A stretch of DNA of 64,000 nt from Pseudomonas sp. BN411 (GCF_029871235.1 NZ_SSOM01000073.1:492011-556010); one strand, 5' to 3'. Numbered from the stretch's first letter, positions 8,242-16,286 are shown. Program-made: numbers and translations. Notes: generated by a model not told the origin, from the letters alone.

Positions 8242-9413
8242 CCCAGCAGTTCCTCCCAGGCCGGTTGCGCCACCGTCGGGCGGGGCAGGGCAGGCAGCGG
8301 CGGATTGGCGGATGGCCGCACGCCGTCGCGCTCGAAGGCGGCCAGAACGCGGTCGGCGAAGTCCGGCGCCAGGGCCAGCTTGGTGGGCCAGCCCACCAGC
8401 AAGCGGTCCTGTTCGGCGAGGAAGGCATTGTCCGGGCGAACCAGGCCGCTCTGGGCCGGCTCGGCGCGGTCCACCCGCAGGGTCGCCCATTGCGCGGCGG
8501 AGAGGTCGATCCAGGGCAGCAACTGGCGCAGCTCCTGTTCGGCTGCGGCGATCTGTTCGGCTTCGTTGCGGGCCACGCCGTCGGCCTCGGCCAAGTCGCC
8601 CCCCAGGTACCACACCCATTGGCCGTCGGCGGCCGGGTGGCTGGTCACGGTGACGCGCGGCTTCGGTCCGGCACCCAGGCAATGGGCGTACAGCGGTTTC
8701 AGGCTGGGCGCCTTGACCATCACCATGTGCAGCGGACGGCGCTGCATGGCCGGCTGGCTGAGGCCCAGGGCTTCGAGCAGTGCCTGGTTGCCTGCACCGG
8801 CGCTCAGCACGATGCGTTGAGCGCGGACTTCACGACCGTCGATGACCAGCCCGACGAGTTGGCCGTCCTCCCGCAAGGGGGCGACTTCGCGGCCCGCGAG
8901 CAGGCTGTCGCCGGCGAGCTCCGCCAGGCGGGTGATCAGGCTGGGCACGTCTAGCACCAACTCGGCCAGGCGATAGACCTTGCCCTTGAACTTCGGGTGT
9001 TGCAGCGCCGGCGGCAAGGCATCGCCCTTGACCTGGTCGACGCGGCCGCGCACCGCCTTACTGGCGAAGAAGCTGGTGAGATTGCCGGCCAGGGTGCCGG
9101 GGGACCAGAGATAGTGGGCGTCGGAGAGCAGGCGTACGCCGCGAAGGTCCAGCTCGCCGCTGCCGGCCAGGGCCTCGCGCCAGCGGCGGGGCATGTCGGC
9201 GATGGCTTCGGAGGCGCCGGTGAGGGCGCCGTGCAGGGCGTACTTGGCGCCACCGTGGATGATCCCCTGGGATTTGACGCTCTGTTCGCCGCCAAGGCTG
9301 GCCTTTTCCACCAGCAACGTGGCGAAGCCTTGCTGGCGCAGGCGGGCATTGAGCCATAGGCCGGCTATACCGCCGCCCAGGATGAGCACATCAGTGGAAA
9401 GGGATTCGGCCAT
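8238..9413 (-). CDS. FAD-dependent oxidoreductase (DadA/GlpD-like fold)
   Basis: A 391-residue flavoprotein. It has an N-terminal Rossmann motif DVLILGGGIAGLWLNARL followed by the acidic residue of LLVEKASLGGEQS, and a C-terminal substrate/FAD domain of the glycine/D-amino-acid oxidase type. No signal peptide or membrane segment is visible. It is the first gene of the FAD oxidoreductase–aldo-keto reductase–Nudix-like group; the ATGA overlap with the next gene implies a shared role in one redox pathway. Which alcohol, amine or hydroxy acid it oxidises is not evident. Confidence 0.85.
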   Translation of the reverse strand: MAESLSTDVLILGGGIAGLWLNARLRQQGFATLLVEKASLGGEQSVKSQGIIHGGAKYALHGALTGASEAIADMPRRWREALAGSGELDLRGVRLLSDAHYLWSPGTLAGNLTSFFASKAVRGRVDQVKGDALPPALQHPKFKGKVYRLAELVLDVPSLITRLAELAGDSLLAGREVAPLREDGQLVGLVIDGREVRAQRIVLSAGAGNQALLEALGLSQPAMQRRPLHMVMVKAPSLKPLYAHCLGAGPKPRVTVTSHPAADGQWVWYLGGDLAEADGVARNEAEQIAAAEQELRQLLPWIDLSAAQWATLRVDRAEPAQSGLVRPDNAFLAEQDRLLVGWPTKLALAPDFADRVLAAFERDGVRPSANPPLPALPRPTVAQPAWEELLG

Positions 9414-9429
9414 GGGTGCAGGCGCCTCG

Positions 9430-9461
9430 AAAAAAACAGGGGCGCAGTATAGCGCCCCTGT
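9430..9461 (-). terminator. Intrinsic terminator of the SMR transporter gene
   Basis: Read on the minus strand, a 10-bp perfect stem (ACAGGGGCGC, six-base loop, GCGCCCCTGT) is followed by seven T residues. It lies downstream of the SMR transporter and just before the FAD oxidoreductase start, separating the two minus-strand units. Confidence 0.85.
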
Positions 9462-9507
9462 CGTGATGCCGACCTACAGCCCGTGTCGAGAACCGTGCAG
9501 CCGGCTC

Positions 9508-9840
9508 TCAGTGGCCGGTGCTGTTGGAGAACAGCTGGATGACCACCACACCCGAGACGATCATCCCCATGCCCAGCACCGCGGGGGCATCCAGCTTCTG
9601 TTGATAGAGCACCAGCGCGGCGACGCTGACCAGCACGATGCCGAGGCCGGCCCAGATGGCGTAGGCGATGCCCACGGGGATGCTGCGCACCACCAGGGTC
9701 AGCATCCAGAAGGCGATGGCGTAGCCGCCGATTACCAGGATCAGGGGCAGCGGTTTGTTGAAGCCGTCGATGGCCTTCATCGAGGTAGTGGCGATCACTT
9801 CGGCGGCAATTGCGATAGCGAGATAGATATAGCCGGTCAT
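9508..9840 (-). CDS. Small multidrug resistance (SMR) family transporter
   Basis: A 110-residue, four-helix inner-membrane protein of the EmrE/SugE family, which exports lipophilic cations by proton antiport. The key glutamate of helix 1 is in YLAIAIAAEVIATTSMKA (about residue 14), and the loop GIAYAIWAGLGIV is characteristic of the family and of EmrE-type members. Divergent from a LysR-type regulator gene, with an inverted repeat between them. Guanidinium or quaternary ammonium are possible substrates; this is inference. Confidence 0.92.
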   Translation of the reverse strand: MTGYIYLAIAIAAEVIATTSMKAIDGFNKPLPLILVIGGYAIAFWMLTLVVRSIPVGIAYAIWAGLGIVLVSVAALVLYQQKLDAPAVLGMGMIVSGVVVIQLFSNSTGH

Positions 9841-9884
9841 GGTCGGACCTCCTGTGCAATGACGCGAATTCTAAGTTCTCGGCT

Positions 9885-9908
9885 GATGGGATAAAGTCAT
9901 TTCCCATC
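9885..9908. promoter_or_regulatory. Candidate LysR-type operator
   Basis: A perfect inverted repeat GATGGGA-N10-TCCCATC lies in the 83–92 bp gap between the divergent SMR transporter and LysR regulator genes. Position and symmetry fit a recognition site for the adjacent regulator. No binding data; inferred from sequence. Confidence 0.5.
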
Positions 9909-9923
9909 TGAATTGGAGATAGG

Positions 9924-10817
9924 TTGCCCGCCATGCAATGGAACCTGGAACAGATCCGCCTGTTCGTTGCAGTTGCGGAAGGTCAGTCCTTCTCGGCGGT
10001 CGCGCGCAGGTTGCGGCGCGCCCAGTCGGCGGTGAGCAGTGGCATTGCCATGCTCGAAGAGGACCTTGGTGTGCAGCTGTTCGACCGCAGCAGTGGTCGC
10101 CAACCGCGCCTGACGGCGGCGGGCGTGGCCTTGCTGGAGGAAGCCCGGGAAGTCCTGCGGCAGTGCCAGCGCCTGGACGGCAAGGCCTTGGGACTGGCGA
10201 AGGGCGAAGAAGCGCGCCTGCGCCTGGCCCAGGATGAAGCCATGCCTTATCAGCCCGTGCTGGCCAGCCTGGAGGCATTGGGCAAGGCATTTCCGCTGCT
10301 GGAGGTGCAACTGACCACCAGCGCCCAGGGTGAGGTGGCTCGAAAGCTGCTGGAGCGCCGTGCCGACCTCGGACTGCTGTTCCACCACGAGCAGATGCCC
10401 GATGCCCTTGAGCGCCAGCGCCTGGGCACCATCGAAATGGTCACGGTCTGCGGTGCCGGCCACGCCCTGGCCGAAAAAAACTACGCCGACCGCAGCGAAC
10501 TGGCGCGTCACCGGCAGATCCTCATGTCGCCCCAGGACAGCCATTACCCGGGCGGCGAGCAGATCGGTCCGCAAGTCTGGCGTGCCGACAGCTTCTACGT
10601 GATGGCCGAACTGCTGATGCGTGGACTCGGCTGGGCCTGGCTGCCACGCCATGTGGCCCAGTACCCGGCTTACCAGGGGCAACTGGTGGAGCTGCGCAGC
10701 GACTGGACGCCGCCATCGCTGGTGGTGGAGCTGGTCTGCCGTCGCGACGCGGCGCTGGGGCCGGCGGCGCTCTGGCTGGCCGATAGCCTGGCGGAGCACC
10801 TGCAGGCCATGGGTTAG
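9924..10817 (+). CDS. LysR-type transcriptional regulator
   Basis: A DNA-binding regulator of up to 297 residues. The N-terminal winged helix-turn-helix reads LEQIRLFVAVAEGQSFSAVA and AQSAVSSGIAMLEEDLG, followed by LFDRSSGRQPRLTAAG. The rest is the periplasmic-binding-protein-like effector domain. TTG at 9924 has GGAG five bases upstream, whereas ATG at 9933 is 14 bases away, so TTG is preferred but both are possible. It probably controls the divergent SMR transporter through the inverted repeat at 9885–9908. The inducer is unknown. Confidence 0.9.
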   Translation: MPAMQWNLEQIRLFVAVAEGQSFSAVARRLRRAQSAVSSGIAMLEEDLGVQLFDRSSGRQPRLTAAGVALLEEAREVLRQCQRLDGKALGLAKGEEARLRLAQDEAMPYQPVLASLEALGKAFPLLEVQLTTSAQGEVARKLLERRADLGLLFHHEQMPDALERQRLGTIEMVTVCGAGHALAEKNYADRSELARHRQILMSPQDSHYPGGEQIGPQVWRADSFYVMAELLMRGLGWAWLPRHVAQYPAYQGQLVELRSDWTPPSLVVELVCRRDAALGPAALWLADSLAEHLQAMG

Positions 10818-10853
10818 TGCGATCGACGGCGAGTCACGCTAAGCTCCGCGCCC

Positions 10854-12122
10854 ATGAATCGCACCCTCTATACCTTGTTGTTCCATCTCGGTCTGCCGTT
10901 GGTAGCTGTGCGCCTGGCCTGGCGTGCCTGGCGTGCGCCGGCGTATGCGCGGCGCATCGGCGAGCGCTTTGCCGTTGGCCTGCCATCCATCAAACCGGGC
11001 GGTATCTGGGTCCATGCCGTATCGGTGGGCGAGAGCATCGCCGCCGCTCCCATGGTCCGCGCCCTGCTGGAGCGCCACCCGGACCTGCCCATCACCATCA
11101 CCTGCATGACGCCCACCGGTTCCGAGCGCATCCGCGCGCTGTTCGGCGACAAGGTGCAGCATTGCTACCTGCCCTATGACCTGCCCTGGGCGGCTGCTCG
11201 CTTTCTCGACAAGGTGCGACCGAAGCTGGCGGTGATCATGGAGACCGAGCTCTGGCCGAACCACATCCACCAGTGCGCCCGTCGCGGCATTCCGGTGGTG
11301 CTGGCCAATGCCCGGCTGTCCGAGCGCTCGGCTCGGGGTTATGCGCGATTCGCCAAGCTCACCGCGCCCATGCTGGCCGAACTGAGCTGGATCGCGGTGC
11401 AGACGGAAGCCGAAGCCGAGCGCTTCCGCACCCTGGGTGCGCGTCCCGAATGCGTGGGCGTGACTGGCTCGATCAAGTTCGACCTCCGCATCGACCCGGC
11501 GCTGCTCCAGCGCGCAGCGGAACTGCGTGGCCAATGGGGCGCCGATTCGCGGCCGGTGTGGATTGCCGCGAGCACCCATGCCGGGGAGGATGAAATCGTC
11601 CTGGCTGCCCACAAGGCACTGTTGAAGCGGCGGCCGGACGCACTGCTGATCCTGGTGCCGCGTCACCCGGAGCGATTCGGTTCGGTGTTCGAGCTGAGTC
11701 GTCGCGAAGGGCAGGCAACGGTGCGCCGATCCACCGGCGCGCCTGTCGCCGCGACGGATGCGGTGCTGGTCGGCGATACCATGGGCGAGTTGCTGTTCCT
11801 CTACGCGCTGGCCGATATCGCCTTCGTGGGCGGCAGCCTCGTGCCCAATGGCGGCCACAACCTGCTGGAGCCAGCAGCCCTGGGCAAACCGGTGCTCAGT
11901 GGCCCGCACCTGTTCAACTTCCTCGAAATCGCCGCGCAGCTGCGAGACGCCGGGGCGCTGGCCGAGGTGGCAGATGCCGAAGAGTTGGCCGCACAGGTTG
12001 GCGGACTCTGGGCCGAGCCGGGGCGCGCGGAGTCTATGCGCGACGCGGGCTTAGGTGTGCTCAAGGCCAATCAGGGGGCGCTGGAGCGTCTGTTGGGCGG
12101 GATTGCGCGGCTGCTGAAGTAG
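10854..12122 (+). CDS. waaA: 3-deoxy-D-manno-octulosonic acid (Kdo) transferase
   Basis: A 422-residue GT-B-type glycosyltransferase that adds Kdo to lipid IVA at the cytoplasmic face of the inner membrane. One N-terminal membrane anchor (LYTLLFHLGLPLVAVRLAW) is followed by IWVHAVSVGESIAAAP, METELWPN, and the C-terminal donor-binding GGSLVPNGGHNLLEPAA, all typical of WaaA/KdtA. Length matches the family. It starts 36 bp after the LysR gene; its function belongs with msbA and hldE at the other end of this block. Confidence 0.95.
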   Translation: MNRTLYTLLFHLGLPLVAVRLAWRAWRAPAYARRIGERFAVGLPSIKPGGIWVHAVSVGESIAAAPMVRALLERHPDLPITITCMTPTGSERIRALFGDKVQHCYLPYDLPWAAARFLDKVRPKLAVIMETELWPNHIHQCARRGIPVVLANARLSERSARGYARFAKLTAPMLAELSWIAVQTEAEAERFRTLGARPECVGVTGSIKFDLRIDPALLQRAAELRGQWGADSRPVWIAASTHAGEDEIVLAAHKALLKRRPDALLILVPRHPERFGSVFELSRREGQATVRRSTGAPVAATDAVLVGDTMGELLFLYALADIAFVGGSLVPNGGHNLLEPAALGKPVLSGPHLFNFLEIAAQLRDAGALAEVADAEELAAQVGGLWAEPGRAESMRDAGLGVLKANQGALERLLGGIARLLK

Positions 12123-12134
12123 GGGCCGCCTTGT

Positions 12135-12234
12135 TGTAGGGGCGATTTCAATCGCCAAGGGTGGCGCAGCCACCCCCAATGGGACTCCGCATGGCAGACC
12201 TTCGGTCTGCTTGGCGAATGAATTCGCCCCTACA
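12135..12234. repeat. Compound palindromic intergenic repeat (REPIN-like)
   Basis: Two 25-base arms, TGTAGGGGCGATTTCAATCGC... at 12135 and its near-exact inverse ending at 12234, match at 23 of 25 positions. Each arm also contains its own palindrome. Between them lie two more hairpins, GGGTGGC/GCCACCC (about 12159–12175) and GCAGACC/GGTCTGC (about 12194–12210). The unit lies between convergent waaA and the regulator gene and may end both transcripts. The layout is that of REP/REPIN elements in Pseudomonas. Confidence 0.75.
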
Positions 12235-12261
12235 GGAAAAGTCCCTGAACGATTGCGCGAA

Positions 12262-12852
12262 TCAGAACGTCGGCGGCGTGATGACCCAGAGGATCAGCGC
12301 ATCCTTCTCGCCGGGATTGCCATAGCGGTGCGGCTCCTGGCTGGAGAAGCTGAAGCTGTCGCCTTCCTGCAGGTGGAAGTGCCGGTCGCCGACCCAGAGT
12401 TCGAATTCGCCACTCAGCACGTAGCCGGCTTCTTCGCCCTCGTGGCTGTAACTCTCTTCGCTGTAGGTGCCCGGCGGGAAGCGCGAATGGAGCATTTCCA
12501 ACTGGCGTAGGGGCTGCGGACTGAGCAGCTCGTCAGTGATGCCGTCTTCATAGTGCAGGCTGGTGCGGGCGTTGCGACGCACGACATAACCACGATCGGC
12601 TTCGGTGGTGGGCGCTTCGCTGGCGAAGAACCACTGGATGGTCACGCCCAGGCTGCGGGCGATATTGAACAACGCGGGAATCGAGGGATAGGCCAGGTTG
12701 CGTTCCAGCTGGCTGATGTAGCCGGCGGTGAGCTTGCTCTGTTCGGCCAGCTCGGTGAGGGTCAGGCCGCGGCGTTTGCGCAGCGCGCGGATGCGCGTGC
12801 CGAGGAATTGGCTCTCGGCGTTGGCGTTCGGCGATGGCAGGCTGGGGCTCAT
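12262..12852 (-). CDS. XRE-family regulator with C-terminal cupin domain
   Basis: A 196-residue DNA-binding protein. The XRE helix-turn-helix spans about residues 18–72 (RIRALRKRRGLTLTELAEQS, then TAGYISQLERNLAYPSIPAL). A linker leads to a cupin_2 barrel (SHEGEEAGYVLSGEFELWVG, then HLQEGDSFSF and PHRYGN) that may sense a small ligand. The ATG at 12852 has GGAGGGAACC just upstream, which decides it over the earlier ATG at 12882. It is divergent from no gene but lies 59 bp after the oxidoreductase gene on the same strand, making it the likely local regulator. PuuR and similar proteins share this architecture. Confidence 0.88.
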   Translation of the reverse strand: MSPSLPSPNANAESQFLGTRIRALRKRRGLTLTELAEQSKLTAGYISQLERNLAYPSIPALFNIARSLGVTIQWFFASEAPTTEADRGYVVRRNARTSLHYEDGITDELLSPQPLRQLEMLHSRFPPGTYSEESYSHEGEEAGYVLSGEFELWVGDRHFHLQEGDSFSFSSQEPHRYGNPGEKDALILWVITPPTF

Positions 12853-12911
12853 GGTTCCCTCCATGGGACAGGATCGCGGCATTGTATTGCAGCCGCGATC
12901 GCTGGCGACAC

Positions 12912-14867
12912 TCAGATGCTCCAGGCCAGCTTCAGTCCCTCGTAAATCGCCTCTTCCACCGTACGAGGCGCCAGGCAGTCGCCGATCCGGCGAAATTCCA
13001 CCAGGCCTTCCAGCTCACTGCCCAGATCGTCCACCGGCTGGTGGCCCTGGCAGAGCACCAGGGTGTCCACCTCTTCGAACAGCATCGGTTCGCCACAGGC
13101 GGCATGCGTCATGTACACGGTGTTGTCGTCGCAGCCGTAAAGACGTGCATAGGGCGTGATCGGAATGCCCATCTTGTGAAGCTCTCCGGCCATCTGGTCG
13201 CGCACGTAAAGGGGCAGGCTCTCGCCGCAATGGGTGCCGCTCACTGCCAGGCGCACCTGGTGGCCATTGCGCGCCAGGCGTTCGGCGATGCCGGGGGCGA
13301 TCCAGTCGCCGCGCCAGTCGGTGACCACCACTGAACGGCCCAATTGCACTTCGTCACGCAGGACCTGCCAGGCGTCGACCACCTGCAACTCGCCGCCGCG
13401 CTCGAAGGGCGGCCAGTAGGGTTTCGCGCCGGTGGCGAGAATCACCAGGTCAGGACGCTCGCGTTCCACCAGGGCGCGGTCGACGCGGACATTGCGCTGC
13501 ACCTGGACGCCGGCCAGCTCCATCTCCCGTTGCAGGTTGGTGGCCGCCCCGCCGAATTCCGCGCGGCGTGGCAGCAGCTGGGCCAGCAGGACCTGCCCGC
13601 CGAGCTGGTTACCCGCTTCGAAGAGGGTTACCTCGTGGCCACGCTGGGCGGCCACGGCGGCGGCCTTCATGCCCGCCGGCCCTCCGCCCACCACCATCAC
13701 GCGCTTGCGCACGGTGGCAGGTGTGCGTTCGCCGTAGGTCAGTTCACGACCGGTTTCCGGGTGCTGGATACAGGAGATGGGATAGCCGCGATGGAAGTGG
13801 CCGATGCACGCCTGGTTGCAGGCGATGCAGGCCCGCACATCGTCGCTGCGGCCATTGGCGGCCTTGTTGGGCATCTGCGGATCGCAGATCAGGGCGCGGG
13901 TCATGCCGCAGACGTCAGCCTGGCCGCGGGCGAGGATGGTTTCGGCTTCCTGGGGCTGGTTGATCCTTCCGGTGACGAAGAGCGGGATGTCCAGGCGTGT
14001 CTTGAAGCTCCCGGCGGTGGAAGCCAGGTAGGCGGCTTCGATGGCCATGGGCGGCACGATATGGATGGCGCCCCCGATGGAGGCGGAAGTGCCGGCCACC
14101 AGGTGCAGGTAGTCGAGTTGCCCTTGCAAGGCGAGAGCAGCGGTCAGGGATTCGTCTTCGGTGAGGCCTTCCGGGTCGCGTTCGTCGGCGGAGATGCGCA
14201 TCCCGACGATGAAGTCCTCAGGGCAACTGGCGCGCACGGCCTGGATCACTTCGCGGATGAAGCGCAGGCGGGCGTCCAGGTCGCCGTTGTAGCCGTCTTC
14301 CCGATGGTTCACGCGCGGGTTGAGGAATTGCGCGGGCAGATAGCCGTGGCTGGCGACGATCTCCACGCCGTCCAGGCCAGCCTCGGACAACCGGCGAGCG
14401 GCTGCGCCGTAGCCGGCGACGATCTCGTCGATCATTCGCTGGTCCAGGGCTCGCGGCATCACGCGGAAACGCTCGTTGGGTGAAGCCGACGCGGACCAGG
14501 CCACCGTCAGCAGCCCATCGCTGGACTCCATGATTTCCCGGCCCGGATGGAAGACCTGGGAGAGCACTACCGTGCCCTCGGCGTGGCAGGCGTCGGCCAG
14601 GCGGCGATAGCCCTCGATGCAGGCATCGTCGGTGGCCATCAGTACGTGGGAGGTGTAGCGCGCGCTGTCATGCACCCCGGCCACCTGCAGGACGATCAGG
14701 CCGACTCCACCCTTGGCGCGAGCACGGTGGTAGGCGACGAGCTGGTCGTTGACCAGGTTGTCGGCGGGCATCGAGGTGTCGTGGCCGCTGGACATGATCC
14801 GGTTTTTCAGGCGTTTGCCGCGGATTTCCAGGGGCTCGAAAAGGTGCGGGAAGGTAGCACTGGACAT
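12912..14867 (-). CDS. Fe-S flavin oxidoreductase of the dimethylamine dehydrogenase / N-methylproline demethylase type
   Basis: A 651-residue multidomain redox enzyme. Residues 1–340 are an FMN-binding TIM barrel of the old yellow enzyme family. A 4Fe-4S site follows (C347-x2-C350-x3-C354-x11-C366, CIACNQACIGHFHRGYPISC). Residues about 388–650 form an FAD/NAD-binding Rossmann region starting VMVVGGGPAGMKAAA. This is the layout of 2,4-dienoyl-CoA reductase, trimethylamine dehydrogenase, dimethylglycine demethylase and stachydrine demethylase. The neighbouring polyamine-type binding protein makes an N-methylated amine plausible, but the substrate is not proven. Divergent from that binding protein with an AT-rich inverted repeat between. 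Confidence 0.88.
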   Translation of the reverse strand: MSSATFPHLFEPLEIRGKRLKNRIMSSGHDTSMPADNLVNDQLVAYHRARAKGGVGLIVLQVAGVHDSARYTSHVLMATDDACIEGYRRLADACHAEGTVVLSQVFHPGREIMESSDGLLTVAWSASASPNERFRVMPRALDQRMIDEIVAGYGAAARRLSEAGLDGVEIVASHGYLPAQFLNPRVNHREDGYNGDLDARLRFIREVIQAVRASCPEDFIVGMRISADERDPEGLTEDESLTAALALQGQLDYLHLVAGTSASIGGAIHIVPPMAIEAAYLASTAGSFKTRLDIPLFVTGRINQPQEAETILARGQADVCGMTRALICDPQMPNKAANGRSDDVRACIACNQACIGHFHRGYPISCIQHPETGRELTYGERTPATVRKRVMVVGGGPAGMKAAAVAAQRGHEVTLFEAGNQLGGQVLLAQLLPRRAEFGGAATNLQREMELAGVQVQRNVRVDRALVERERPDLVILATGAKPYWPPFERGGELQVVDAWQVLRDEVQLGRSVVVTDWRGDWIAPGIAERLARNGHQVRLAVSGTHCGESLPLYVRDQMAGELHKMGIPITPYARLYGCDDNTVYMTHAACGEPMLFEEVDTLVLCQGHQPVDDLGSELEGLVEFRRIGDCLAPRTVEEAIYEGLKLAWSI

Positions 14868-14928
14868 GGAGGCTCCTGAGGGCCTGGCGGCCCGCTTGTT
14901 CTTGTTGAGCCATGGAAATTTACCTTCA

Positions 14929-14953
14929 GTAAAAAATCAACTTGTTTTTTTAC
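14929..14953. promoter_or_regulatory. AT-rich inverted repeat, candidate operator
   Basis: GTAAAAAA and TTTTTTAC form an 8-bp perfect inverted repeat with a 9-base spacer in the divergent gap between the flavin oxidoreductase and the binding-protein gene. A TTTAC-N5-GTAAA repeat overlaps it on the left (14919–14933). The AT-rich run stands out in this GC-rich region. The XRE-cupin protein next door is the likely ligand; this is inference. Confidence 0.45.
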
Positions 14954-15025
14954 TTTGCCCTGGCTTAGCTTCGTGTCAGCCCGAGCCGGGCAGGCTTCAT
15001 GACAACAACAAGAGGAGAAGCACCA

Positions 15026-16123
15026 ATGCGGCAGTCATTCGTCCCTCACCTGAGCAACCGTTCACATCCTTGTTCCGTTCCTTCTTCCAGTCACGCGGGC
15101 CGTCTGCTTGCCGGCCTGGCGCTCGCTTGTAGCTTGGGAAGCGTCCAGGCGGCTGACACCATGGTGGTGGTGGGCTACGGCGGGGCAGGGCAGAAAGCCC
15201 TGAGTGACGCCTTCTTCAAGCCCTTCGCCACGGCCAGCGGAGCCCCGCTGACGGAGGGCGAATACAACGGCGAGATGGCGCGTATCAAGGTGATGGCCGA
15301 TACCGGTAGCGTCGACTGGGACCTGGTGGAGATCGAGGCGCCTGACCTGGTGCGTGGCTGCGAGGAAGGCCTGTTCGAGCGCCTGGATTGGCAGCGCATA
15401 GGCGGTGCCGATCAGTTGATTGCCGACGCGGCTCAGGAATGTGGGTCAGCCACCATGGTCTGGAGCGTGGCGCTGGCCTATGACGCCGGCAAGCTGGCTG
15501 AGGCGCCGAAGTCCTGGGCGGACTTCTGGGATGTGCAGCGCTTCCCCGGCAAGCGCGGGCTGCGCAAGCGGGCGGTGTACAACCTGGAATTCGCGCTGCT
15601 GGCCGATGGCGTCAAGCGCGAGGATGTCTACAAGGTGCTGGCTACGCCGGCAGGGGTGGAGCGGGCCTTTGCCAAGCTGGATCAGCTCAAGCCCCATATC
15701 CAGTGGTGGGAGGCGGGGGCCCAGCCCGTGCAATGGCTGGCCGCCGGCGACGTGACCATGACTTCGGTCTACAGCGGGCGCATTGCCGCGGCCCATCAGG
15801 AAGGCAACAAGTTCGCCGTGGTGTGGCCGGATAGCCTTTATGGCATGGACTACTGGGCGATCATCAAGGGCTCGAAACACGTCGAGCGCGCCCACCAACT
15901 GATCGCCTTCATCAACAAGGCCGACAACCAGGCCGACTACGTCAAACGGATTCCCTACGGGCCGGTCAACCAGCAGACCTTCGAGCGTCTCGACCCGGCG
16001 CTGACCGGCTGGCTGCCCAGCGCGCCGCAGAACATGGCGCAGGCCCTGCCGATGGATGTGGAGTTCTGGACTGACCACGGCGAAGACCTGGAGCAGCGCT
16101 TCAACGCCTGGGCGGCCAAATAA
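15026..16123 (+). CDS. Extracellular solute-binding protein (PotD/polyamine type)
   Basis: A 365-residue periplasmic protein. The N terminus has an unusually long polar stretch before the hydrophobic core AGRLLAGLALACSLGSVQA and a likely cut before ADTM. The mature part is a type-II periplasmic binding fold (VVVGYGGAGQKAL, WDLVEIEAPDLVRGCEEGL, SPxxA-like PYGPVNQQ) resembling spermidine/putrescine-binding proteins. The ATG at 15026 has AGAGGAGA upstream, favouring it over the ATG at 14999. No ABC permease or ATPase gene is adjacent, so it must use a transporter encoded elsewhere or act as a sensor. Divergent from the flavin oxidoreductase. Confidence 0.82.
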   Translation: MRQSFVPHLSNRSHPCSVPSSSHAGRLLAGLALACSLGSVQAADTMVVVGYGGAGQKALSDAFFKPFATASGAPLTEGEYNGEMARIKVMADTGSVDWDLVEIEAPDLVRGCEEGLFERLDWQRIGGADQLIADAAQECGSATMVWSVALAYDAGKLAEAPKSWADFWDVQRFPGKRGLRKRAVYNLEFALLADGVKREDVYKVLATPAGVERAFAKLDQLKPHIQWWEAGAQPVQWLAAGDVTMTSVYSGRIAAAHQEGNKFAVVWPDSLYGMDYWAIIKGSKHVERAHQLIAFINKADNQADYVKRIPYGPVNQQTFERLDPALTGWLPSAPQNMAQALPMDVEFWTDHGEDLEQRFNAWAAK

Positions 16124-16130
16124 CCGACCT

Positions 16131-16213
16131 GTAGGGTGGATAGCGCTCTTCTATCCACCCACGATGTTCGGCATGACGCCGATGGTGGATCGAAGAAGCG
16201 TAATCCACCCTAC
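16131..16213. repeat. Palindromic repeat of the GTAGGGTGGAT type
   Basis: The left arm from 16131 (GTAGGGTGGATAGCGCTCTT...) and the inverse of the right arm ending at 16213 agree over about 30 bases with few differences. Each arm also folds on itself (GGTGGAT/ATCCACC). It lies between the binding-protein gene and the shared terminator. Pairs of such arms are dispersed in many Pseudomonas genomes. Confidence 0.7.
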
Positions 16214-16240
16214 GACTAGCGGCGCTCCGACAATCCAATG

Positions 16241-16271
16241 AAAAAGCCCGGCAGTGATGCCGGGCTTTTTT
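16241..16271. terminator. Bidirectional intrinsic terminator
   Basis: AAAAAGCCCGGC, a six-base loop and GCCGGGCTTTTTT form a strong hairpin with an A-run on one side and a T-run on the other. It can end the binding-protein transcript from the left and the tolC transcript from the right. Confidence 0.9.
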
Positions 16272-16286
16272 CGTCTGGAGCGGAAC

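Noticed and set aside
7429-8682. A longer 417-residue form of the aldo-keto reductase
   Set aside because: The added N-terminal part is the out-of-frame reading of the FAD oxidoreductase; the aldo-keto domain starts cleanly at MNNLHG with an ATGA overlap.
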